Below are positions 24,401-35,122 of a stretch of DNA of 64,000 bases, one piece after another. Below the pieces are notes generated by a model that ran no database searches, was not told the DNA's origin, and worked only from the letters and a program-made list of their open reading frames with translations. The DNA is from Ottelia alismoides (Eukaryota > Streptophyta > Magnoliopsida > Alismatales > Hydrocharitaceae). The DNA lies in assembly GCA_037367405.1 (NCBI GenBank), contig JAZKJV010004137.1:1302001-1366000 (forward strand), written 5' to 3'. The number at the start of each line of letters is the position of its first letter. The first letter of the stretch is position 1. Position numbers and translations under genes: made by a program.

Positions 24401-25083
24401 ACATCATGTACAATATAGACACAATATACAATACACTCCAAAGAAGCCATTTTTTGCATCTTAACTTCGATTTTAGTTCTATTTTGAAACTTGTTTTATT
24501 TTGAGTACAATAAAAGTGAGTTTGCTTTATTTTGAGTTTTTATGGAGAAGATATGGATCTGACAAGTTGACCTTTGCAGCTTTTTCAAAATGTTGTTATT
24601 TTATTTATGTACATGTTCTCTTTTTGCAACTATTTTTAATATTTACAACTTAACTTTATGTACAAGTTCCAAGAAGAAAGTACTTTATTTTAGATGAATT
24701 GGGTGATAAATAAAATACACTAAGGAAATATATACAAAATAGTAATGGTGTTCAATTTGTACAAGATGAATGAAGAATGATTTTCTTTATTTTTCTACAA
24801 TAGGCATTATTTCCCTCTACTTTATTCCTTATCAATCAAGTCAACGCTTGACCTTCTCTCAGGGTTAGAGCCAGCATGTATTTATTGCATATATACAGTT
24901 TTCATTTTTCTTTTATTTTCCTTCATTTATTTATTTATTTTAGGTTAAAAACAATGATAATTATACAATATAAAAAAAGAATAGAGAATTATAAAAATAA
25001 GGATTTATTGATATTTACAGGTGTTTAAGAAGGGATTCTAAGCTAAAATAAATGAATAAAGATGATGAAATGCATATTCATCA
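21462..25083 (-). mobile_element. Long-LTR segment E, minus orientation, host of copia A
   Basis: Read on the minus strand from 25083, it starts TGATGAATATGCATTTCATCA and matches the start of LTR F at 27812 for several hundred bases, including the GATAAGGAATAAAGTAG block. It follows the same plan as the D LTR: an AT-rich U3 (about 23900-25083), a more GC-rich middle (22260-23900), and an AT-rich tail (21462-22260) related to 60000-61100. The far end is not seen because copia A interrupts it at 21462. No gene is supported; proline-rich frames in the middle come from the minisatellite. Confidence 0.7.
22447..22858. repeat. G-rich minisatellite, about 14 units of roughly 29 bp
   Basis: Imperfect units around GGGGAGGGGGGAGGCCTGCG followed by GTGGCCTCC on the plus strand. 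Unit lengths vary, so frames on both strands stay open by composition alone. Each unit offers several runs of three or more G. The matching part of fragment H (61300-62100) has no such array. Confidence 0.88.
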
Positions 25084-27469
25084 GTCCATTGCATAGGATT
25101 GGAGATTCAGAAGTGTTGGAAAAATCAAGTCAAAGAGTTGACTTGATGAGGTTGAGACAAACTAGGACTTGAATTATAACAGTCAAAATCAGATACACAT
25201 CCTTTGACATGAGATAGATATGCATCTATATGCTTGAGAAGAAGATGGCAATTCTTCTCTGAAGGTTGATATCTAACCGACCTCTTGATGCTGGTCCTCT
25301 GCATAAGAATAGAGATTCTGAGGTGTTAAATAAGCTAGGTCAAAGAGTTGACTTAAGGAGATCGAGATAAGCAAGACCTATGTCATATACTATCACGATA
25401 TAGGCACACATCCTCTGATCGGAGATAGATGTGTTACTATATGTTTGAGTATGTATATTTCGTAGATCGATAGGTTAATGATCTAATCAAGGTCTATACA
25501 CTGGTGAGATGGTGTGCATACAAGGGCATATGAGTAATACGATCTCTCAAGCGATTATACAGGTTCATTACTGAACAGGAAGACATGAGCTCACTCATGA
25601 GATATTGGGATCAAATTCTGTAAACAGTCGTCTCGATTTGGAAGCTTGATTGAATTTGTAGGTTTGATATAGACTTTTGGAAAGTATATAATCAATGCCC
25701 AGGTATTATATATGCTTTTAAAAAGTATATGATCGATACCAATCCACAATGATCGAATGAGAAACTTAATGATAAAAACATGAAGAAGACAGTATTAAAT
25801 TGATCTAAATATTTGGGTTTATTCTAGATGTTTTAGTATGAATGATGTACGGGTATTAGGAATACTCGAGGGTGGTGTGATCATTAACGATTGTATAACC
25901 ATGACTCTTCCATTCCGAGGGAGTGATGAAACATGTATGGATTTTAGCGACTCCTCTCAGTAGAGAAATCTGATCTTAGTCCTCATATGTAATGTGAAGA
26001 TTAATATCTTTGAGAGGTCCTCGAGATCTGGATTTGAGATGTGATCTCAATATCCAAATCACTATACATGGAACGTACAATCATCCTATCCTTATCTGCA
26101 AGTATCCACGGAGAAAGCACATTACTCTTGAAAGAGTTCAAGAATAATTCCATTGAAGAATTATATATCTAAATATTGAGAAATTGATAATTAGATGTGT
26201 TTTAATTATCATGAATATGATTCATATTATTTAGGTGCATGTGAATGATGATCCAAGATGAATAAATACGATTTATCATGGATATGAATAATATGAATAG
26301 TACTTTCCATATTAATCATATATATATTATAAATGTGATTTATAGTATACTAGAGAGAGCTATTTGTAAATAGTATTTAAAAATTAAATGTTGATGTGAA
26401 TTTGATTCACATTCGATAATTAATTGAAAATACAATTTACATTTTATTTTGGGTGTGTGAATATGATTCACAGTTTCAATGGTATGATTGAAATTATCAC
26501 AAAATAATTTGGAATTATATTTGTTACATAATATATAATAATATTTTTTTGTATATAATGAAGGATTATATGAGATATGAGATCTCATACAAAAGGAAGA
26601 AGGATGCCCCCTTCAATAATGGGAGGGTGGACGATCACATTCGATTTAGGACTCAAGGTGGTCGTCCCCCCTTAATTGGAAGGGGGCTTGCCTCCTTCCT
26701 GGTCCTTCATGGAATATTGATTTGATTGAATTAATTTATATTGATGATTTATTCAATATATTTAATTTAATTTAATTTAATTATTGTTGTATTTTTTACA
26801 ACAAAATCATGGTCATTGAAAAAACACAAATCAATCTCAACCATTGAATTTATATTGTCCATGGATTATGATCCATGGACTCCCAAAATAATATAAAAGA
26901 AGAGGCAACCCGAGCTCTTCTTTTACACAATACAATTCATAAGCTCTCTCTCTCTCTCTCTCTCATCATCATCATACATCCCCCCCTCTCTAAATTGGTC
27001 GTCCACTTTGTGACCTAAGAAGATCACTGCCATCGCTATGTCGTCATGACGCTGATTCGACCGCTCGTGGATCTTCATCTTCCTCGGTGCTTCTAGTACA
27101 TGACAAAGAACTCAGATTTTGTGTGATGAAATTAATATATCTGTCACTTGGATCAATATCTTGGATTGCGAGAAGGACGCATCTCATCAACGTGCTCGCA
27201 AGCGTCTCCTTCATCGAGTCGGACTTGAGACAGACAGTCTCATACGTTAGAGGTTTTGATCGCAACCATGCTTCAAGGGGTATTCCTATATATACTTTCT
27301 AATTTAGAGGAAACGATTCGAGGAGTGTTCTCAGATCATGTGGTTTAATCGCTTTAATTTTTTTAAATTATGTTGCCCTGAGCTATTAGTGCAACTAGTC
27401 GCTCCATATCGCATATGATGCGATCATCACGCTTCCAATATGCACTTAAGGTTTTTCCCATAACCTTCA
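25084..27469 (+). repeat. Truncated copia LTR, fragment C, plus orientation
   Basis: Reverse complement of the A/B LTR family, ending CCATAACCTTCA at 27469 (A/B end CATATCCTTCA). The first few hundred bases of the LTR are missing, and about 160 bp at its left end (25084-25240) is a diverged second copy of the part at about 25280-25450. A (CT)n run lies at 26943-26964. It is more diverged from A and B than they are from each other. Confidence 0.82.
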
Positions 27470-27811
27470 CTCAGAAGGGTCCAATCCAAGAGAATAAGAA
27501 AGGTCAAACTATGGATCAATTTCTAAAGCTTCAACACATCTGACACCCATAGAGATGGATGTCTTCCATCATTGCAATAAGTTGGGATTCTGGAAGAGTA
27601 ACCATCTAGAATATCTAAAGTCCTTAGAGAAGGACAAAAGTATAACTCTGTCAAATAAGAAATCTGCATTCATCATTGAAACCAACTTACTCATAAAACG
27701 AGAAGGAAGTTAGATTGTTGATTCTGGTGCTTTTGTACATATATGCAATCAATTGCTTATGTTTCAAGACACAAGAAATCTTGATGAAGGGGAGATAGTC
27801 ATCTAGATGGG
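27470..27811 (+). pseudogene. gag-pol: Copia gag C-terminus and protease fragment (element C)
   Basis: The plus strand reads FHHCNKLGFWKSNHLEYLKS, the remains of the gag zinc knuckle in which the first Cys is gone, then a Lys/Glu linker, FIIETNLLIKREGS, a TAG stop and IVDSGAFVHICNQL. The latter is the copia protease site, with DSG at 27720-27728. The PBS and most of gag that should follow the LTR are missing, so a deletion joins the LTR directly to late gag. Confidence 0.8.
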
Positions 27812-28875
27812 TGATGAATCTGCATTTCATCATATTTATTCATTTATTTTAGTTCAAAATCCCTTAGAAAACACATATAAATATCAATAAATCTATTCTT
27901 TTACTAATTCTTGTATAAATATTGTATATTTATCACTATTTTAACCTAAAATAAATAAATAAATAAATAAAGGAAAAATAAAGAAAATAAAGATTGTATA
28001 TATGCAATAGATAAAGACTGACTCGGATCCCGAGATTAGGTCAAGACTTGACCTAATCGACAAGGAATAAAGTAGGGAGAGATAAGGCCTAAAATACGAA
28101 AATTTTAAGAATTCAAATATCACTTGTATGTATTCATCATCTGTACATTACTATTTTTATTACACGTTCCTTTTATTAATTTACTTATACTTGAATTAAC
28201 CTCAAAGTGTGCATAAAAATCTTTTGTAAATAATAGAAATAATTGCAATAAAAACTAGTGAATATTGTGTAAATTATAACACTTTGAAAAAGTCGCAAAA
28301 TCACAACTTGTAAGATCAATATCTTCTCCACCAAAACTCGAAATTCAACAAACTCACTTTCATTGTACCTCAAATTAAATAATCTTTAAAATGGAAGTGA
28401 TTTCATAAAAAAATGGAGTTAAGGTGTGAAATGTGGCCATTTGGGGTACTATTGCATTATAATACCTATGTATATTAATTGTTTATTTATTTATTTTCTT
28501 GTATATATTTGTATATCTCGCATCTTTAATTATTTATAAATATTGTATTTGACTTATATAAAATACAAATAAAATCTATAAAATCAAAAATCAACAAAAA
28601 TAAAATATTGTAAATATTATATATGTACCACTATGTATATGTTGTAAATACCTCTATTTATTTAACCTAATTAGCCACTTTATAAAAATCAAATAAAAAT
28701 ATCATTAAAAGCCTTGTAAAATATTGTAAATTAATAAAATATTAATTTATAAATATATTTGTATAATTAATTAATTAAAAATCAAAGCATTGTATATATA
28801 GGAATACATACTTATAAATAACACATTTTATTTATGTTCACACTTGTATATACCTTATTTAATTAATTAAAAATA

Positions 28876-29117
28876 GGGATTTTTACCCAGCAGACCCTAT
28901 AAACGTTTTAAAATGCCTCTACGACCTTTTGCACAACGTAATTACCCCACTGACCCTGTAAATTACCCCAAGAACACCCATGGGCTTAAAACATATTACC
29001 CAAAGGGTTCATGGGGTAAGAGTTGGCAACTTTACGAGGTCGAGGGGGGAATTAGGTTGTTTCAAAGGTCGTGGAGGTGATTGGCAAAGTTTATAGGGTC
29101 TGTCGGGTAAAAATCCC
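28876..29117. mobile_element. Inverted-repeat MITE with 9-bp target duplication
   Basis: 242 bp. The ends are GGGATTTTTACCC and its exact complement, and pairing continues imperfectly for most of each half (CAGACCCTATAAAC, CTACGACCTTT and so on). It is flanked by a perfect TTAAAAATA duplication at 28867-28875 and 29118-29126. Nine bp points to the Mutator superfamily by size; no transposase is present. It lies in the U3 of LTR F, between AT-rich flanks. Confidence 0.88.
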
Positions 29118-30472
29118 TTAAAAATAATCATAATTAAAGTAATTAAATCCTTAACATTTTTATTTACATTATTTAATTATTTAAAATCATTTTCGATTTT
29201 TAACCTAATTTATTTAAAATTTTTATGGATTTTTGTATAGCATATTTTGTCTTCTTCTACGTACCCTCCTATTGGCTAACACGGGTTTTTTGACCCGAAT
29301 CAACTGCCTATTCCACCCTTTATTTCCGCCTATCCCAGTCACCGGTGCTCTTTCTCCCAATTTTCCCCCATGCTACGAACATTAACCTCTCACACTTTCT
29401 TCTCCAATTTTCTCACCCTAACCACTAACTCCATAGCCAGCCCACTCGCTCCGTCGATTTCACCTCGATCAAATCATGATTTGAATTTCAAAACAAGTCG
29501 GATCCACTCCTATTAATATACTTCATTCGCCCTCCATCGTGATTTGATCTATTTTTTTCTCTCAAAATTCTTCCCCAAGATCGAGTTCAAAGTGAGAGGC
29601 AGTGACAAGGCTTCTTCTCCACGATTTTGGAGCATGAGGATTCGCTAGGAGAACGTGATCCACCATGCCGCTGGAGACCTCCGCCACACATATCGCTTCT
29701 CTGTCACCCATAGCAGATCGAGGTCGATTCACCTCCACCTTCCACTATAGGTGTACATAGGTAGTTTATTTTTAATTCTGTAATTTTAATTTTTCGTTTT
29801 AACTCTTGCTTAGGTTAAATTCGCAAATCTTCCTCCACCTTCGTTCTCCTCGATTGGAGGCTCTCTGGTTACTTTCACGAACATATGACTCAGCCTTCAC
29901 CTTTGCCTCGTCCTTTTCCATCTCCTATCACATCTGCCCCCCTCCAGATCACTTTAGATTAGGAGATTGACCTCCACTCCGACCATCCTCGTCGGAGGTC
30001 TTCATCCCCCGACCATTTTCTATCTTTTCTGCATTTATAAGCTTGTTGGAGCATTTCCTCCAAGCGTAGATTGCATTGCAAGTATTGGGAGTGCACCTCG
30101 GAGCGAGGGAAGCGAGTTTGAGTTCCACCTGGAGCTGCTCATGCTCCTATTCTAGCCATCCCCAACAATAGTCGATCCATCAAGAGGAAAGAGGAGCACC
30201 GCAAGAAACTAAAGCAGCACTCCCAAGCTGATTCGAGCGAGAAACGACTGAGATCTTCTAAATCGAATATCACCATAGAATACCTTCATCCCAGTTCTTA
30301 CATGAGGAGCCTGCATCATCCGATCAAGAATGCAAGCTCCAAATTTGATCGATGTCGACTGTGAAGCCCCAAATAGCAGCCGTGGATCCTTCTTCAGATC
30401 TGATTTGATCCATCCTTATGCGCCTTAATCTCTACCATCCTATCAGAGCCTTAGTGCATCACAACCGTCCAA

Positions 30473-30477
30473 TGCAC
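30473..30477. other. Likely left target-site copy of element D (TGCAC)
   Basis: The five bases before the D LTR start. I did not find a matching right copy in the window, because the right end of D is lost. Confidence 0.35.
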
Positions 30478-33400
30478 TGATGAATCTCCATTTCATCACC
30501 TTTATTCTATCATTTTGGCCGTAAAAACCCTAGCTAATGTGTGTAAATAGCATTAATATGTACAAAATAGCATTCATTATTTATTGTATTTATTGTGTAA
30601 ATAATACTATTTTTAATGCTAAAATTATAGAATAAAGAGAAGAAAAGAAAAGGAGTAAAATACCAGTGGTATTTTATGACCCTAAACCTTGAGACCAAGT
30701 CAAGAATTGGACTGGTCGACAAGGAATAAAGTAGGGGGAGATAAGGGCCAAAACTACAATAAAATCACATTTATTTATTCATCAATAACACATTTTAACA
30801 TCCATTTTATTCATTATTATTCATATACCAAATAAAGAAACTTTGTAAATGAAAATACAACATTGAGTTTGTACAAAAATAAGATACAGTTTTCATTTTA
30901 TACAAAGAATAAAAAGCCAAAATCACAACTTCACAGACCTATATCTTCCAAAAAACTCAAAAAGTCTCAAAATCACCTCTAATTTTATATAACTTTGAGT
31001 AATCTATTTAATGGAGAGGGTTTCATTATTTTTAGAGTAAAGGAGTGAAAGTTAAGTTTTCGACCCTAATGGTATAGTATAACCGAATAAAATATTCAGT
31101 TTATTCATCCTTTATTATTTTTACAAATTTATTTTTATAATTTTGTAAATATTATTTATAATATATGTACATATTAAAGCTAGAATAAAATCACCGATAA
31201 AACATTAAAATAAAATAAGTCTATATAAAATATAGGCAAAATATATGTACTAATACGTGTACATAAATAAAAGTGAAATATATTCTTTAATTCTTTAATT
31301 CTTTTATTCTTTTATATTTTAAACTCTTGTAAATATTATTTATATCCTAGTAAAAATATAAAGCTAAAATAAAACACAAGAAAATACATCAAAATAGAAT
31401 AATATATATAATACATAGATAAATATACAATAAATATACATATATAATTTATATACCTATTTATTTAAAGATACAAATAACATCATGAAAATATAATAAA
31501 AATATATTTGTGTACATAAACATAAGTTGTAAATATATAAAATAAGATAATAAAATAAAATTTGCAAAAAAAATAAAATAGCTAAAATACATATGAACAT
31601 ACCTATAAATACACCCCTAATATTTAACTATTAATAAATAACACCAAATAAACATTTTTTTATTTTATACTAAAAATTAATAAAATCAATTACTATTTAT
31701 AAATAATTATTTTCGAATAAATGGCAATTTTATCCTGTTGTGCGCCTGCGTGGACCAATCAGAGTCGTCCGACCGTTGACCCCTGCTCAACTCCCCCTCC
31801 AGGGTGTCTGACCTCTGACACCTATCCTTTCCCCTGTTTTTCTCCATATTTCCCACTTGATCCATCTATCAAAATCCATCTATCCCTTCACCCATTTTCA
31901 TCATGTATATCCCAAGATTCATGTCGGCTATCTGGATTGCCTGTACATAGCTCGTGTTCTTTCAAATCTGTCGATCAATTAGGGTGCCTACTCATGTCTT
32001 TAAATAAATACCTCCTTCTTCCTGTTGCTTTCTGGTCATCTTCCTAACCCTAAAACCCCTGGATCTCGGCCAAGAGCATATCCACGTGATAGAGGGAGTC
32101 CAATGGGCTTCCGCGGCGGTTGGAGGATGAGGAGGTGTACCCAGGCGGTCGTCGCTAGCCACCTCTGCTCCCTGGTCTCTAGCCAGGTAAGAGCTGCGCA
32201 TTTTCCCTTTCTTAAGTAGCTTTTGATTCCTGCATGTTAATTCTACCTTTGTTATAGTATTTAGTCTAGCGATTTATCCTGATCGTCCTATTTCATAGTT
32301 CGTCGGAGCTCGGCTCCGGCTAACCTATTCATCGTACTTCCACTTGTCCCGACGCACCTTCCACCTCGTCTTCGCTGCCCAGCCATTTCTCCATCTTCCT
32401 CCACACCAACTCAAACTCGATTCCCTCTGGATCGAGGAGTCGAGCTCCTTCCACCACCTTCTCATCGAACCTCTCCGCCTACTTCACACCTCTCTGATTC
32501 TACACCTCATCGGGTCAATGCAGTTTGCCCTCGACCCATGTTCTTCTCTGTGCAGGTCATGAGGCCAAAGGACTACCTTTGGAGTCGATTTTGTTGAAAT
32601 TGCAGGTACCTGGGACCCATGAACTTCCTCGACCTCACGGAGGAGCACCAGTGAATTTCGGTGCATTTTGAATTCTTCTGTCGATAGAGAATGTTCCCAG
32701 GACTCTTTTTGGAGTATAGCAGCTCGATTGGAGGTTGTAGCATCAAGCAAGAGGTGATCGAGCGAGCCCAAGGGAAGTCTTCTTCCCAGTTCTTTCAGGT
32801 CCATCCAAGACCATTCGATCACGCATGTTCTTCTCGTGCTACAAGAGGCGTCCGATTGTTTGAGCCACAACCGTCATATCGCATTCCGCAATCTAATCTC
32901 AATCATCGCATGCGAAGAGGTATCGTTCGCTCTGATGCTGCCATGTGTATTAGTGAAGGAAGGCAAGCCGTCCGATCACGTGCCTTATGGGGGTAAATTG
33001 CTAAATCCATCTCTCGCTTTTTGTATTTATTATTAAGTATTGTAAATAAAATGTAATGTTTAAAATAAAATGGACATTTTGCAAATAAGTCCATATACTT
33101 ATTTTAATTACACCTAGGTCCAGTCCAGCTCAATTCACGTGCCTTGCCACGTGAGTTGGGTAAATTGCAGCAACATCCCTATGACTTTTTGTATTTATTT
33201 TTAGTCCAATAAAATTTTATTGGCGTTGTATATTTTTGGGAAAATTACACTCGAGCCCCTGGACTTTATTTTATTTGCAATTACACCCCTGTCAGTCTAT
33301 GTATTTTTTGTTCGTGAGTTTTATTTATTAAAAATAGCACCCTAGCTCCTAAAATTGAGCAAAAAAAGGTTAGATGTCTTGTAGCATGTACTCTCATGGT

Positions 33401-34363
33401 ATGTATTTATTTTCCATATTTGAGCATTTCAATCATTTATTAAAAATCAAAAGGGACGTATTTTTGTTCTATCTATAGTATAAAATACCAAAAAATATAA
33501 AAATATTTCATAAAAATCCCAAAAAATATACGTTGCAAGTTTATGCATTTTAATCCTTCAGACCAAAATTCATTAATGGAAAATGAAAACTCTTTTTTTT
33601 TAAAGGAAAAAAAGAAAACTCTTAAAAATAAAAAAACCAAAAACCTTTATAAAAATCTAAAAATTCATTAAAAATTTCAAAAATATGTTTTTTTTGTTTT
33701 ATAATTTTATTTATATAATTATCTATCTGTTAAAATTGGTTTGGATAATTTTGGATTTAATTGTTATTTTTAATATCCAATTCAATTTCGGTATATTATT
33801 TAATCCCTGGTTTTGGGATATTTTTGACTTTAAAATCCATATAAATTAGCATAAAATCTAGAAAAAATACAAAAACATTATAAAAATATATAAAATCTAA
33901 AAAAATAATTTATGTATTTTATTTATTTTTACTAATATTTACAATTTTATGACCCTATATGGCATATATAGCCTTATATATATTATATGTTTTAAATTAA
34001 AAAGAAAAAGAAATCTAAAAATATAAAAAAATATAAAAAGAAATCTAAAATATATAAAACAAAAATAAAATTAAAAGAATAAAACCCACAAAAATATTAA
34101 ATGGACAAGAGGATAAAGAATAATTTTTGCGCATTACCTCGCACAATATACCGTTTGCTCCCTGAGTTCGACATCTACACGTAATTACTTGTTATACATC
34201 TACTTGTAGAGAATAATAAATTTTAACTCACTTATTGATATTTATTGTTTGACTTATATTCATGGGTTGATTTTTGACTGACTCGGGTTTTTTGAGTGGT
34301 CAACACATCAGCTGTGGTTTCGCCTTGTGAAATCGCACGACCCACATCAGACCTATGTCATCA
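30478..34363 (+). repeat. First LTR of element D (3886 bp)
   Basis: Direct repeat of 52093-55989. It starts TGATGAATCTCC and ends CCTATGTCATCA, followed by a tRNA-Asp-like PBS. It has an AT-rich U3 (30478-31720), a GC-richer middle (31720-33000) with a weak TATA-like run at 31997-32011, and an AT-rich end rich in A-runs (33200-34140). Open frames of up to 128 codons in the middle are not kept in the second LTR, so I do not call genes. A pair of CACGTG boxes is at 33136-33153. The last 75 bases form a hairpin. Confidence 0.9.
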
Positions 34364-34365
34364 AA

Positions 34366-34384
34366 TTACGTCGTTGCCGGGGAA
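34366..34384 (+). other. PBS of element D (tRNA-Asp-like, degenerate)
   Basis: TTACGTCGTTGCCGGGGAA; the second copy at 55992-56010 reads TGGTGTCGTTGCTGGGGAA. Both resemble TGGCGCCGTTGCCGGGGA. It sits two bases inside the LTR, which puts D on the plus strand. Confidence 0.75.
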
Positions 34385-34401
34385 GTTGTCCGTAACTGGT
34401 G

Positions 34402-34542
34402 ATGGTCACTAGAAGATCCAGGAATCCAAGGAGAGGCCTGGCGAGCTCGAGGAAGATAGGCGACCTGGGGGACTTCAGGTTGAGTCGATTTGAGCCCATA
34501 AGGGCTCTATTACGCCCAGGACCCTACAAGAAACAATTCTAA
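34402..34542 (+). pseudogene. Short basic reading frame after the D PBS (gag N-terminus-like)
   Basis: 46 codons starting MVTRRSRNPRRGLASSRKIG, rich in Arg and Lys. The counterpart after the second LTR (56025-56273) is open for 82 codons with the same opening. Its place right after the PBS fits a gag start, but I cannot match it to a family. It is cut by a TAA where the second copy reads on. Confidence 0.45.
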
Positions 34543-35117
34543 GGCTCGGGGTTAGGATCATCGGCATGGTCTGAAGCTTTATAGCACAGAGAATGAGGTG
34601 GATAAGGGGGCTCCGATGTATGATGGTAGAAGAGCCCTGATTCACTGATCCAGCAAGGATCAAAGGGTCTAATGGGTTCGAGTAGATGAAGAAAGCGATG
34701 GGGAACAAAGTGAGGTGTAAATGGGGGTCAGAACTGGTTAGAATCACGGTGAATCGATCGGAGACCCAGTGGCCCTGTCGAACAAAAAATTGAGATTTAC
34801 GCTAACTTAATTGATAAACCCATAAACTAAAATCTAACTAGAATTTAAGATTTGCAGCTCTAATGCCTGTTGTGGTCGGCAGGGAGCAGGGAGTGTCGGA
34901 GCACCGTTGTGGATCTCCCCTTCTCCTTTCTCTGTTTCTTCCAATCGCAGGGGAAGTCGTCGCTGTCACCGGCGATTCACGCATACACACGAGGATGTAC
35001 TTAGGAGTTCCAAGAGGGATCAAAAGAAGAAGGCAGAGGGGGAGTTTTATTTATAGACAGTGAGTTCGAGTGATCTTGGGCAGTGATTGTTGACGTGCTT
35101 GAGGTAGATCGGGAGGA
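34543..35117. other. D interior between the gag-like start and copia B
   Basis: No gene. Near its right end the minus strand reads CTATAAATAAAAC (35044-35056) in front of a GC-richer leader-like stretch, and the same motif is kept in the second interior at 56612-56623. This looks like a piece of an LTR in the opposite orientation. Confidence 0.5.
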
Positions 35118-35122
35118 TCTAA
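35118..35122. other. Left target-site duplication of copia B (TCTAA)
   Basis: Identical to 45630-45634. The uninterrupted site in the second D interior reads GGATCTAATGATCCC (around 56695). Confidence 0.92.

Larger units (their letters stand above)
27812..30477 (+). mobile_element. Long-LTR segment F, plus orientation, interrupted by D
   Basis: Starts TGATGAATCTGCATTTCATCA and follows the same plan as E in the opposite strand and as D: AT-rich U3 with GGAATAAAGTAGGGAGAGAT at about 28064-28083, then a GC-richer middle with CCGAATCAAC near 29300. It stops at 30477, where D begins. The rest of F is not recognisable after D in this window. It holds a MITE at 28876-29117. No gene is supported. 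Confidence 0.7.

Noticed and set aside
31721..32870. Frames of 101-128 codons in the first D LTR as host exons
   Set aside because: They lie wholly inside an LTR and are not preserved at the same place in the second LTR (53394-54694), where frames differ.
34366..34384. Partial tRNA gene
   Set aside because: Only the tRNA 3'-end complement is present, at the exact place of a primer-binding site; no cloverleaf can be formed from the flanks.
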